Made by a program: the position numbers and the translations under genes. The notes under the pieces are model-generated. The model made no database searches. It saw nothing but the letters and a program-made list of their open reading frames with translations, and had not been told where the DNA came from. DNA of 64,000 nucleotides from Gonapodya sp. JEL0774 (Eukaryota; Monoblepharomycota; Monoblepharidomycetes; Monoblepharidales; Gonapodyaceae): assembly GCA_027604505.1 (NCBI GenBank), contig JADIIX010000099.1:16803-80802 (forward strand). Direction: 5' to 3'. Positions 47,520 to 57,472 of the stretch are shown in pieces (the stretch's first letter is position 1; each line of letters begins with the position of its first letter).

Positions 47520-48836
47520 CTATCCAAGTAGCTCGTAAAGCTTTGGATCTAAAGTGCGGGCAATGTCGGGGGGACAGCTCAGATACTGAGATCAGGACAG
47601 GTCCATGAGCAGCGAGCCATAATCGTGAGAACAAGTACCCATTTTTGCAAGAGCGCGTGTAGAGGGAGACGCGTGGGGCAAAAATCGAGATGTTAAATTG
47701 TTGATGAGCGGTTGATGTCGTTTCGTCTTTTTCCGTAGTTTGCGATGAGGAAAGATGATGGTTTACCTGGTTTTCCTCTTGACGTAGCCATCCCAGTGAG
47801 TACGAGACAACCATGGCGTACCGGACGTGATCTGAGGCATTTTTCCCGCCTGAGTGGACGGCACTTATGAGTGTGGTGATAGTGGTGGGGAGCCATGTTA
47901 GGGAGAAACGAGTGGCCTTTCATCCTGGATGACGGACGTACCTCCCGGTGTAGAAGAGGCAAGAGCCCTACAAAATGTGAGAAATTGGATGGAGTTTTGA
48001 ATGAACAAACCGGAAATTTGCGCGGTTGTGTATGGTTTTGCTCGGGTGGGCTGCCGCCTTCATAGCACACCGTACCTTTTTCATTTCCGCATAGGTAATT
48101 TCCTCTTCCTTGACCTCTCTACTATAATCCCACTTGTGACTCTTCGGAACAACTCTTGTACATCCGTTCTCCCTGGTGAAATCCACAAGCGCCCAAATGA
48201 CGGACAGTTCGGGTTCATATCCCAAGTTAATCTCCCCCCACACGGCTTGGTCGCGGTGGAGGGGCTGAGCGGGAGAAGGAGGCGCGATGCCGATGACTTG
48301 CGCGGTGTGGAGTTGGATCTTGTGGCAATGGGGAAGGAGAACGGATTCGGCTGCCGACTTGAAAGAGACGGGTGGGGGGTTGCGAGCAGAGGGAATTGTG
48401 GAGCGGGGGGTTTATACGGATTTGGAGGGAGTCTTAACTTCGGAGTGAACTTCTACAACAACTCACCACAACTTTTGAGTGGCCAATGAGTGTGCGAGCG
48501 GTGGGAAAGCGGGCGACCACCGCACCTACTCTCTGAGTATTTTTGCCTGCAAAGTCATCTGTAAAGGGAGTGCGGAGAATCCCAGTATAGAAAATATGAC
48601 ACGTGGTGTGGACGAAGTAAGTGTCGATCAGGTGAAGCACGTTATGCTGCCGGGCTCTCACTCTCAGACGCCTTGACTCTTTCGAAGAAGGGTGCAGCTT
48701 CTACCATCAACTGATCCACGATATCTGGGGGTACCAGCTGGTCCACAATGCAAGCGCCATCTTCTGCGATGATGGCTTTAATGTCGTCTATGGACGCCGT
48801 CGCGGGAAGATGCCGTAGTTGAGTTCCTGGTGCCAT
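47520..48836 (-). CDS. Phytanoyl-CoA dioxygenase (PhyH) family oxygenase
   Basis: An Fe(II)/2-oxoglutarate-dependent dioxygenase. It starts at 48836 (MAPGTQLRHLPATASIDDIK; an in-frame ATG 19 codons earlier is possible), with AIIAEDGACIVDQLVPPDIV typical of the family N-terminus. Later exons give KNTQRVGAVVARFPTARTLI, then PLHRDQAVW with the HxD iron ligands, IWALVDFTRENGCTRVVPKS, and SCLFYTG joined to SAVHSGGKNASDHVRYAM, where the His is the third iron ligand and the Arg the likely 2-oxoglutarate anchor. The last exons read SYSLGWLRQEENQ joined to YLSCPPDIARTLDPKLYELL, ending at 47520. About six exons. The substrate cannot be told from sequence. Confidence 0.88.
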
Positions 48837-48893
48837 TTTCACGATCGGTTGATGTGCAACGGTGACAGAAACAATTTTGCTCAAAGACTTCAA

Positions 48894-49578
48894 TTCTGAC
48901 TCGATTATTTGGATAAGATGTGATGGTTTGATGTTATGAAGCGGGTGAGCGGTTCACGGGAGGCGGGTGCGATCGCGTTCCTTGATCGGCACACACTATA
49001 TGACATGCAATGCACTTTCTTGTAGGGTCCCAATTCCGAGCGACACGATTCTTACCACAGGTGTGTTGTGCCACCTCGCAACAGAAAGGGACCCATCTAA
49101 TACCAATAGAAAATATCCATCTTAAGGAGATTCCGAATGCAGAAACAGACGGTCACATAAGCGGCCTACTCCACGAACTCAACCGGCATGCAGCACCTCA
49201 CAAGAAAACACCACTCTCAGAATGAAAATAATATAATAATGAAAAGAAAAAGTAAAATTGTGTAGCATGAGCATTGCACTGAAGGCTCAGCTCAAACGCA
49301 ATGTCCTGACTTAATACATGTCACCGTCGGGAGCTGCGCGCCAGTTCAGGTCGTTGGTGTCAATGCCCTGCTGATCTGAGGTTGAAGGTGTCTCATGTTC
49401 TTCCCCACTTCTAACAGCATTGTCCTTCTAAAAATGTTGTTAACCCTTCATCATCACATAGAATAAAACAAAGCACAGGTCAGTGGTGGGTTGTTGGCTC
49501 AAGCTGGAGCACATGGTGACATCACGACACTGCATCCAACCATCGAAAAGAAATATATTTCAACATCAATCTTGCACG
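48894..49578. other. Divergent intergenic region, PhyH / RPA12
   Basis: Holds the promoters of both neighbours. An AT-rich run at 49220-49260 is seen; no gene. Confidence 0.4.
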
Positions 49579-50178
49579 ATGAGCACTTCCCATAGATCCA
49601 AACCACAGTCCAACGTAAAAGCCCCGACTATCCTTTCTCACTCGCTCGTTTTCTGCAATGATTGCGGCTCCATGCTCGATACTCCGGCTTACGAAGACTC
49701 CGTGACCTGTGAGCTCTGCGGTTCCACAGTTCCTGCTTCCCGTGAGTGACGATGTCAATCAAAGAAGATTGAGAAGCCTCTGAGGCTTCTAATCTAATCG
49801 TGTCTTTGAATTTGTGCTCGGACCTGGGTGGTGCCATCATCCAGACTTTGAGCAGATCGTCGTTGTCACCAAGTCCCGCGAGGACGCCTTCCCCCACACC
49901 CGACCATTCTCTTCTGGCGCTGCAGCTGGAGGTAAAGGACCAGCCGCGGAGCAGGCAAAGGTATAGCCACCGACCGACCGCTCTCGCTGGCTCGTTTGGG
50001 AATCTCCTTCTAAATGAATCCAATTTTCAATCGCTTCAAGGTCAACGAACGATGCCCCAAGTGCGACAATGCCGAGCTCTCGTTCCGAACCATGCAGCTT
50101 CGCTCGGCAGATGAGGGACAGACCATTTTCTACACGTGCACGAAATGCGGGTTCGTTACTAGCGTCTTAGTGTATTGA
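49579..50178 (+). CDS. RPA12: RNA polymerase I subunit A12.2 (Rpa12)
   Basis: A TFIIS-like subunit of RNA polymerase I needed for transcript cleavage and termination. Three exons: 49579-49741, 49845-49960 and 50041-50178, about 138 residues. The N-terminal zinc ribbon is [13 protein letters not shown]...VTCELCG and the C-terminal one is [20 protein letters not shown] followed by [13 protein letters not shown]. The acidic dipeptide DE in the SADEGQT loop, needed for cleavage in TFIIS-type ribbons, is present. The order of ribbons, the spacing and the conserved RSADEG motif identify the subunit. The exon 2 donor was set at GTATAG (49961) because this joins in phase to VNERCPKC. Confidence 0.92.
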
Positions 50179-50625
50179 GACCTCTCGCCTGTCTGTCATG
50201 GAGAGTCTCAGACAAACACAATTTTCACACTCAGGCATAAATTCTCCGTCAACTCGTGACGGCCGCTTCTCGGTACATATTGCGTTAATTGTCGAAGGTT
50301 TATCCGCAAAGCATAGGATGGTATGGCCGTTTTCCCATGCGTATGCTTTGGAGCTCCAGTGGTTCAGTGAAACATGGCGGAAAAAGGAAGTGGACGAGAA
50401 TTCGATGTGTGCGTTGCATTCCAGATTGCGGAGGGCTTGCGTGATCCTCAACTTGGACGTCTGAACACCCATGGCTCTGGGTTGAAGTCCCGGACCATAT
50501 GCAGTAATTTGAATTGTGAGGTGGTAGGGTGTCACGCACTTATGCTCTGCTCGGACGCCAGTCGGCGCAACATTCACAAGGGCGCGAATGATACCATCTT
50601 TGACGGATACCCAATTCTATAGGCC
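50167..50625 (-). CDS. Possible uncharacterised protein, convergent with RPA12
   Basis: A minus frame of over 130 codons ([20 protein letters not shown] ... [20 protein letters not shown]) overlaps the last codons of RPA12 by 12 bp. It has several Cys and His and a protein-like composition. The frame stays open upstream of its first ATG to a TATAG that could be a splice acceptor, so an upstream exon (for example within 50640-50731) is possible. I recognise no family, and it may be chance. Confidence 0.3.
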
Positions 50626-50947
50626 TTTTTGTAAATCCCTGCATAAACGTATTGAGGCTCGAATGTGATCTGAAGTTGTGCCTAGTTTCAAATATGATGT
50701 TTAGTAACATGTAGGAGGTTGCAATTACCATTTACAAAACAAAGTTTCGCAAACGATTGGTATTGCAAATACTGCCCTACAATACCTCATTCCTCCGCTC
50801 ATCTTTCTCACCAGCACCAAGGCTTTCAATATTGCCAGCCACAGTTTCACCTCGCATGGTCTCTCTAATTATTAGAGGATTTAGGCCACAAACAACTCTA
50901 TTCGGCGCGATCAGGTACTGACTGAGTCAATATGTATGGAATGACGT

Positions 50948-52097
50948 CTATTTGTCATCTGCCGACTTTTTCAAATTGTCCTCATGAGCACTCAACACAC
51001 CCGCAAGCTCGTGGCTCATGCCAACACTATGTTGTTCTAAAACTCCCACCAGACCCTCACCACCGCTTCTCTGGAGGATGCCCAGCAACCGCCTTACTGG
51101 CTCTTCCAACAACGCAACGATCTCGGCTCTCATCTGTCCGACAGGCGGCAACCTCGCAATTCGCGCCAACTCATCCGCACTCCATTCTAATGATTCGACC
51201 TGGCCACCAAGTAACGCGAGCTTGCGATGACGGGCAAGCAACGTTGTGACAGACATGATACGAGCACCAAGCTGGTCCTGTGGCACGTTTCCACTGACGA
51301 CGGCACAAGGACCTACAAGAAAGGGACCAAGACCCAGATGACGTTTGACGAATTTGTCGGGAAGGTTTCCTGTCTGGCGGCTGTAAGGGGGTGCATTAGC
51401 TGCGAGTTCAGGTAGGTCATCAAGGCTGAACGGCGCGTCTAGTTTCCCGGTGTTTTCCTTGATAATGTCAACACCTGCCCTCCTGAAAATCTTGCCCTGA
51501 ACCATAGTTGCTCTGAGGTCGTCAGTGGGGCCCGCAAGGAGAGCGAGGTCGCGCTGAAATGCGCGCCAGTCCTTGGACGTAAGGTTGAGTTGTTGGAGGA
51601 CGAGTACAAATGGCTGGGAGAGGATGGAACGGTAGAGGTGGTAACGATACGAGGAGTGCGGGGAGTAGGGTTTGCCCGTTCTGCGAAGGTGGGGGCGCGG
51701 CACTTGCGACGGATTACTGTGAGAATTAGATGCGGAGACGGTCGGCGGTGATTCAAGGCTCAGAGATTGGAGCTGGAGTGCGGTGGTGCTTTGTCGGAGT
51801 GCTGAGACTGTACACGAGGGGTAGACGAGTGCCAGAGGCCAAGCGATTTTTCACAGCAGTTCCAGTTCGTCGCCAATTTTGAGAAATTCCAGTCCGTGAA
51901 GTGAGAAACGCTGGATTCGTGTCTCGATGGAAGTCCATTGACAAACTGCCATCGCACTCACACGCTCTGGTATGGCTTCCCACTGCCATCGCTGCAGTCT
52001 CTGCAATTCGCCTTCGCCCAGCGAGCATGCTTCCCAATCCGCTGAGAGCCCTTGACGCTCGTGCAGCCTGTGACATTTGCATATCTGCACATACCAT
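50948..52097 (-). CDS. Mitochondrial large-subunit ribosomal protein uL10m
   Basis: uL10 forms the base of the ribosomal stalk. Exon 1 (from about 52097 or the internal Met codons at 52082/52076) encodes an Arg/Ala/Ser-rich, acid-poor leader (SQAARASRALSGLGSMLAGR) typical of a mitochondrial presequence. A phase-1 GTGAGT donor in THTRA-type sequence joins to SALRQSTTALQLQSLSLESP. Exon 2 continues without stops through GKPYSPHSSYRYHLYRSILS, LNLTSKDWRAFQRDLALL, and the family signature ARHRKLALLGGQVESLEWSA, ELARIARLPPVGQMRAEIVA, LLEEPVRRLLGILQRSGGEG, ending at 50948. The spliced start was chosen because the exon 2 frame has no usable ATG of its own. Confidence 0.82.
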
Positions 52098-52261
52098 AAC
52101 TGATCAGTGGAAGATTATTTGTTGTCGCATCGTACTGAATAACTAAATTCCCCTATGCTTTTCTAATGCGTTTATTACTCTTATTCTGATTTTGGATAGT
52201 TTGAGAATTCTTCAGTCTGCACCTAAATCCTTACCGAGTCTTCTCAACTCCCAAGGACACA

Positions 52262-54303
52262 ATGGGTCAGTTATTTTCATCGATGGACGACTGGGAGCTC
52301 GCTCTGTACCTCGGCACAGTGCTACTGGTCTTGTTTGTCGTATATAGAATGGTCATCTTCGTCCTTGTCTTTCTAATCAACCCTCTTGGGGAGCTCGAAT
52401 CTGGCGATACTTCTTATATCTTTCCATTTGTTGGAAACTACTACCGCTCGGCAACTGGACGCCTCTTCCAGGCGGAGTACGCTCTCCACGAGGTCTGTGG
52501 AAGTGCGGTTCGGTGAGTTGTTCGAAAATCGCCCGAAGATTCTCAACGGGAGACACGGAACTTATTGCACCTGACGAACAACAGAATTAGCGAGGACCTC
52601 GCCTCCGTCATTGACCCACAAGTAGTACATCAAATTCTTGAAGACGAGGATTGGCCTAAATCGAAAAACAGCTATGCTCACTTAGCGTTCAACAAAGTGA
52701 GTAGTGTGCGAGTAATATCCTATGCTGTGCTTACAATGTCGAATGAAGTATACCAGGACACGGACAATATTCTAACGACAACAGATAAGATCTTCCACGC
52801 ACGGATCAGGTCTCTGGTCGCGCCTGCCTTCTCGTCTGAGGCATTAAGCGTTCTCGAGCCCCTCATGATAAAAGTGTGGAACACTTTCGAAGATAAGATC
52901 AGGACAATCCAAGCAGATGGAGATGGGTGGATACCGGTCAATATGGACACTTACTCTGCTGTGAGTACAGTTCACACAAGTTCTGGAGTGGGATGATGAC
53001 CGTTGTTCCGCAGAACATCGCACTCGATATAATTGGCGAAACAATCTTCGGATCATCTTTTAGAATGATAGAGTCAGGTACGTGAGAAGGAGCGTACCAT
53101 GTCGTCCAACCCTTTCGCAGTCCTCTTAATTAATGAGTCTTCCCCCAAACACACTAAAACATAGGCAATCACCCTCTCCTCGACGCTCGCCGACAAGTAT
53201 TTGATTCGGTGTTGCACAAGGTGTTTTGGCCGTACCTTGGCTACTTCTACTCTGGTCCCTCCCGCACCAAAGCTGTCGAAACGGAACTCCGCCTGCTCAC
53301 CAACGCAGTCGACGCCCGCGTTGGACTCAACAAATCTGGAGAACGGCGGGTAGATATTTTGCAGACACTGCTGGACTACAAGGACCCTGTTACTGGCGAC
53401 AAATTGAGTGAGGAGGAGGTCGCCCGCACGATTGGTGCACTTCACATGGCGGGCGGAGAGACCACAGGAGGCGCGTTATCCTGGGCGATATATTATCTCC
53501 TGAGGACACCCACTGCCTTTGAAAAACTCCGCATAGAACTCGATGAAGCATTCCCCACAGGCTTGAGTGAACGCTTGGAGCTGGCCAAACTGAAGAAGCT
53601 TCCATTTCTCGATGCCGTCATTAAAGAAACACTCCGCCTGCGTCCCGCCGTATCATCGATTGTTCGAAAATTGGAGCACGAAAAGACGCTCTATTTTCGG
53701 GACGTAAAAGGCAAGCTTACCAGGCTGATATTCCCAGAAGAGACGCACGTTGCGGCGTCCCTGTTTTCACTCCACCGGAGCGCTCGGCGTGAGTCTCGCA
53801 GTTTAAATTGTGCCAAATATTGTGCCGTGACCACCTGTGGTCTTTGTATTTGATAGTGTGGGTTAGACCCAACGACTTTGACCCAGAGCGGTGGAACGAC
53901 GGCTTGGCAGCACCAGGCGAACACAGCTCAACGCCAGTCGTTGAGTCTCAGTCACAGGAACAATGCGTATGGGGTAAACCTCTGTTGGTAAACAGAGGCG
54001 CGTATCTTCCCTTTTCAAAGGGTTCGCGGTGGGTCTCTGCGAAGTGGAGAATCAGGTCGACTATCAAACCTCACACCGATCCAAAATACAACTCTTTCCA
54101 GCGATTGTGTTGGGAAAGAATTCGCTCTGGACATCCTGCGCTTCACTCTCGGCCATCTCATTCGTAGATTCGAGATCCTCCCACATCCTATTGATCCACA
54201 ACTTCCACAGCGAACCGATGCTGAATTTGGTATCGCATTTGTTGCGAGCAGGATCGGTGAAAAGGATGCATTGCTGGTTAAGATGAGGTTTCGGGTAGCG
54301 TAA
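52262..54303 (+). CDS. Cytochrome P450 monooxygenase
   Basis: A membrane-bound heme monooxygenase. Exon 1 (52262-52512) encodes an N-terminal anchor (LALYLGTVLLVLFVVYRMVI). Later exons carry HARIRSLVAPAFSSEALSVL (helix C region), NIALDIIGETIFGSSF, the I-helix oxygen-binding sequence HMAGGETTGGALSWA, the K-helix ETLRLRP (ExxR), the PERF-type NDFDPERW, and LPFSKGSR joined by the last splice to DCVGKEFALDILRF. That join creates the complete F..G.R.C.G heme-Cys motif, so the last intron (donor in TCGCGGTGGGT, acceptor TTTCCAG) is certain. Seven or eight exons; the stop TAA is at 54301-54303. The P450 family cannot be assigned by eye, and no biosynthetic cluster is evident around it. Confidence 0.92.
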
Positions 54304-55485
54304 ATCGTAACATCAGCCGTGATGGCCTCGGGGAAACTGCCGTATTATGGGATCAAATTTCAAATTTGACTGAACTGTTGGCAAACTTATCAGCAGAGCA
54401 CCCGTATTTAAGTCATGGATATTGTGAAAAAAAGTCAATGTGATTCGTTGGTCACCACAGCCCCAATACATGCGCTTGTGGGAGTGAGTTGAACCTGTTT
54501 TTCGTTCTGCAAAGCATCAAGCTTTTGTAAGTTGATTGCGGTGGATGACACATGTGAACGAATGGTGGAAGCGGGACCTTTCCAAGAAAACGATGTTTGC
54601 CGAAAGGTCAACTAACAACTGGTTCGGTTGGCGGGAAACTGACTAATGCAGAACTTTACCGCAAACCAACACAGAGCTCCACGGAGCTGATTCTCCTCGA
54701 CAAATTGAAACGAAGCACTACGTGGCACTCTTGTAATCATATTACGATTAAACATGTTTATACGAAGTTATGACTGCCTTATAAAAACCCACTTGAGCAG
54801 TGGAGTTCCAGCCTCATCTCGAACTCGTTTCCCCACATTCCGAACTTCTTTGACAAACGCAATCAAAACTTAAATAAACACATCAAACTCAGAATTCACA
54901 TATACCACGTACAATCTACCGAGTCTAAGTGATTACAGAGACATCAGAACTGAATGCCTCGCGCCACACGTGTCGCTCCTCCTCCTGTTCCCAACCCAAA
55001 CGCTGCCCGCTTGTTCCGGAATGTGGTGGTCCGCCAATCAAATGAAAGCTCGGACCACCATTTGGTCGAATTTGGTGTTTGGCCCACAACCCCTTGTGGA
55101 TCCCATCACAATCAGATCATTCAATATTTGCCATGATGCCCTTGCCGACGTGGTAATTGGCGGCGGAACTTATACACAGCATTCATGCACAAGGACAAGA
55201 GACTACTTGGCTACAGTACGCTTGCTGTGTGGGAAAAGATCGGTGAGGGCAACTAGAATTCTGGCATTGTGGTAGTTGATAGTATCCAGATGTCGTGTTT
55301 GCCATTGCAGGTTGGAAATTTTTCTGTAACTTTGCGCAGAAGCTAACGAAATGTGGCTTGGAGGTTTGGAGACATGTGCAAATCCATTTGCCTCCCCACC
55401 CTCGAGTTGAACCGAACTGTTCATCGCGCAGATCGATAAAAAGCATGCGCCGACACTCCGGACAATCTGCTCCAACAACCAATTG
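54304..55485. other. Intergenic region upstream of secreted-protein copy 2
   Basis: A TATAAA-like sequence occurs at about 54780 within an AT-rich region. Short plus frames at 54954-55275 (for example MPRATRVAPPPVPNPNAARL) look somewhat protein-like but are broken by stops and match nothing I know. They could be a decayed gene. Confidence 0.3.
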
Positions 55486-56649
55486 ATGCAAAGCAATTTC
55501 TTCGGTTTGGCCCTGCTTTTGGCAGTTGTTGGCCACACCTGTGTCGTCGCTGTGGCCGGATCAACTTCCGTCGGAGATCAACCAAACCCAGCGACGAAAT
55601 TGGACAAACGCGATTGTCCCTGGGGTACAGTCACGGATGGCAGTGGTTGCAAGTGCAAAACAGGTTGGAGGCCCGCGGGTTCGGGCCAGTGTTGTAGCCC
55701 GAACTCGTACTGGAATGCCGACTCTGGGTGTGTCTGTGAATCTGGAACGTCATGGAACGGCAACACGCGAGTTCGTCGTGATTTTTAATGTGACTGTGTG
55801 CATCTGCGGACGTTCTCTCGTGCAGCTGTTACGGCAAAACTCCGAGTTGCCCTTGGGGTACCATTCCCGACTCAGGCCAAAACTGCGTCTGTCTTCCCGG
55901 CTGGACAGCACAATATGACGGACAATGCTGTTCTCCAAACTCTCACTGGCAGAGTGGCAGCGGATGCAATTGCAACGCGGGGTACTCGTGGAGTAGTGCT
56001 GCGAACAGGTGGGGGACACATAAGCTTTGGAGGCGATTACGGTCTTTTGATTGATGAATCGCGGGGCATTGAATCGCAGTTGCACCGGAAAAACAACTCC
56101 CCCTCCCCCCCCTCCTCCCCCTCCTACGCCTCCATCACCCCCACCTTCAACACCACCACCACCGCCCCCACCACCCACGAAAGATCCAATTGAGCAATGC
56201 AGGGCCAGAAATGGCCCCAACAATAAGGATCCCGTTCTGGATGGCGTTACCGGCTACGTGTGGGGATGTCAAACGAGCGTCGGTTGTATTCTTGAGTGAG
56301 TTGACTAACACAGTACTTTCTGTCGATTTTTGGAGTTTAAACATTTAAAATTCGTTTTCTCCTTGAGTTCGGCTCTCGGAAGGTTTAAGTGTGTTCTCGT
56401 CGGAGGAGTAGTTAGTGCCGCCACTCCTGGAACTCCAATAGGACTTTTGGCTGGGACAGCATGCACTGCGGTGAGGGATCTTCACTTTAGAACGCACTTG
56501 AAGCACATTTTTAATGTTTGGTCGGAACCTTTCCAAAGATTGACCTCAGCGTGAACGGTTTGCCGAGCTGCACATCTGACCAATGCGGTTGCTATTTGTA
56601 CCAACCACCTCATGAAAAATGTGTTATCGGTGGGAGGAATGTCTGCTAG
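55486..56649 (+). CDS. Secreted two-module Cys-rich protein with polyproline linker (copy 2)
   Basis: Paralogue of the gene at 718-1865. Start ATG at 55486 gives a signal peptide (MQSNFFGLALLLAVVGHTCV), a pro-region ending DKR directly before CPWGT, and two Cys modules with GQCCSPN in each. A polyproline linker at about 56096-56180 follows (PPPPPPPPPTPPSPPPSTP), then IEQC..., WGCQTSVGC, KCVLVGG and ACTA, with the last exon giving CGCYLY and ending GGRNVC at 56649. Exon 1 ends at 55766 before GCGAGT: a GC-AG intron (55767-55825), required to keep frame and matching the GTAAGA donor of copy 1. The remaining four introns share position and phase with copy 1. Confidence 0.82.
56096..56180 (+). 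repeat. Cytosine-rich polyproline-coding microsatellite
   Basis: A CC(T/C/A)-rich run encodes the proline linker of secreted-protein copy 2. An equivalent run on the minus strand at about 1190-1250 encodes the linker of copy 1, but the two differ in length and unit order, as expected for a slippage-prone tract. Confidence 0.7.
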
Positions 56650-57089
56650 GAAGAAATCACTCGCATGCACACTCTAGGCCTGGGTGAAAGATCTGCTGCA
56701 GGAGAATGTGCTTTTTAGTTAGTTCAATAACAATTTAATGAAAGTCCCTGAAGTCTGTGGTAGTACACCTTGAAATTTTGTTAACAGCTCAAGCAGTTCA
56801 TTTGCTCGATCCAGCGCAGCCTGGTTATTCCCCCTCTCCTTTGAGTACAAAGCTCACCTCTTAAAGACATGGAGGTTCGACATCTCGAAAAATTAAAAAT
56901 GTGAGTGGATATTGATTCCATAAAATTCAATGTTAGAATCTCAGTGAATCCATTTTGCTGGGAGTTTCAAATGCTGGCGGCATCCTAGTTGTCGGGCAGA
57001 TAAGAACGTTCAGACTTGTCGTGTTCGCACTACATACATAGTACTGCCACGATTTTTCGTGATTGTGATGTGTATCATTCAGGCGGCAG
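56650..57089. other. Intergenic, no gene seen
   Basis: The 3' flank of the secreted-protein gene, with no supported coding signal. Confidence 0.4.
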
Positions 57090-57437
57090 TCAGCTGCCAT
57101 ACCAGTAGTTCCCTGATGGGCTCCAATCTTTCCTGTTTGGGATAGCAACACCCTCAGGGACACTTTCATTGAACCTTTGCCCAAACGATTTACCGACCAT
57201 TTCCAAGAGAGTTTGCGAGGCCGAGACGGGATCTCTCTGTACACGCTTTCTATCTTCCTGTGACCACCTGTGCTGCTCAGCGTCAAGACGAGACGGGCTT
57301 CTTGCCGTTCCGCGTGTCCTCTGAAGCACCTGAGAATCGATTGCCTTTGGGATTCGGCAGAATCGAGACAATACATCGACGACGGTGTCGTACCGTTCAC
57401 CAGTGACGCCATAGCGTAAGTTGAAAAACATCTGCAA
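57090..57437 (-). CDS. Hypothetical protein, divergent from the ankyrin gene
   Basis: A 115-codon minus frame (MQMFFNLRYGVTGERYDTVV ... NYWYGS) that is rich in Arg, Ser and Gln and unrecognised. An overlapping minus frame (56933-57412) is in a different phase, and only one of them can be real. The position, divergent from and 36 bp upstream of the next gene, would be tight. It may be an exon or chance. Confidence 0.25.
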   Translation of the reverse strand: MQMFFNLRYGVTGERYDTVVDVLSRFCRIPKAIDSQVLQRTRGTARSPSRLDAEQHRWSQEDRKRVQRDPVSASQTLLEMVGKSFGQRFNESVPEGVAIPNRKDWSPSGNYWYGS

Positions 57438-57472
57438 GCCCGCGCCTAAGTGTCGCCAAGAACTCAGCTGTC

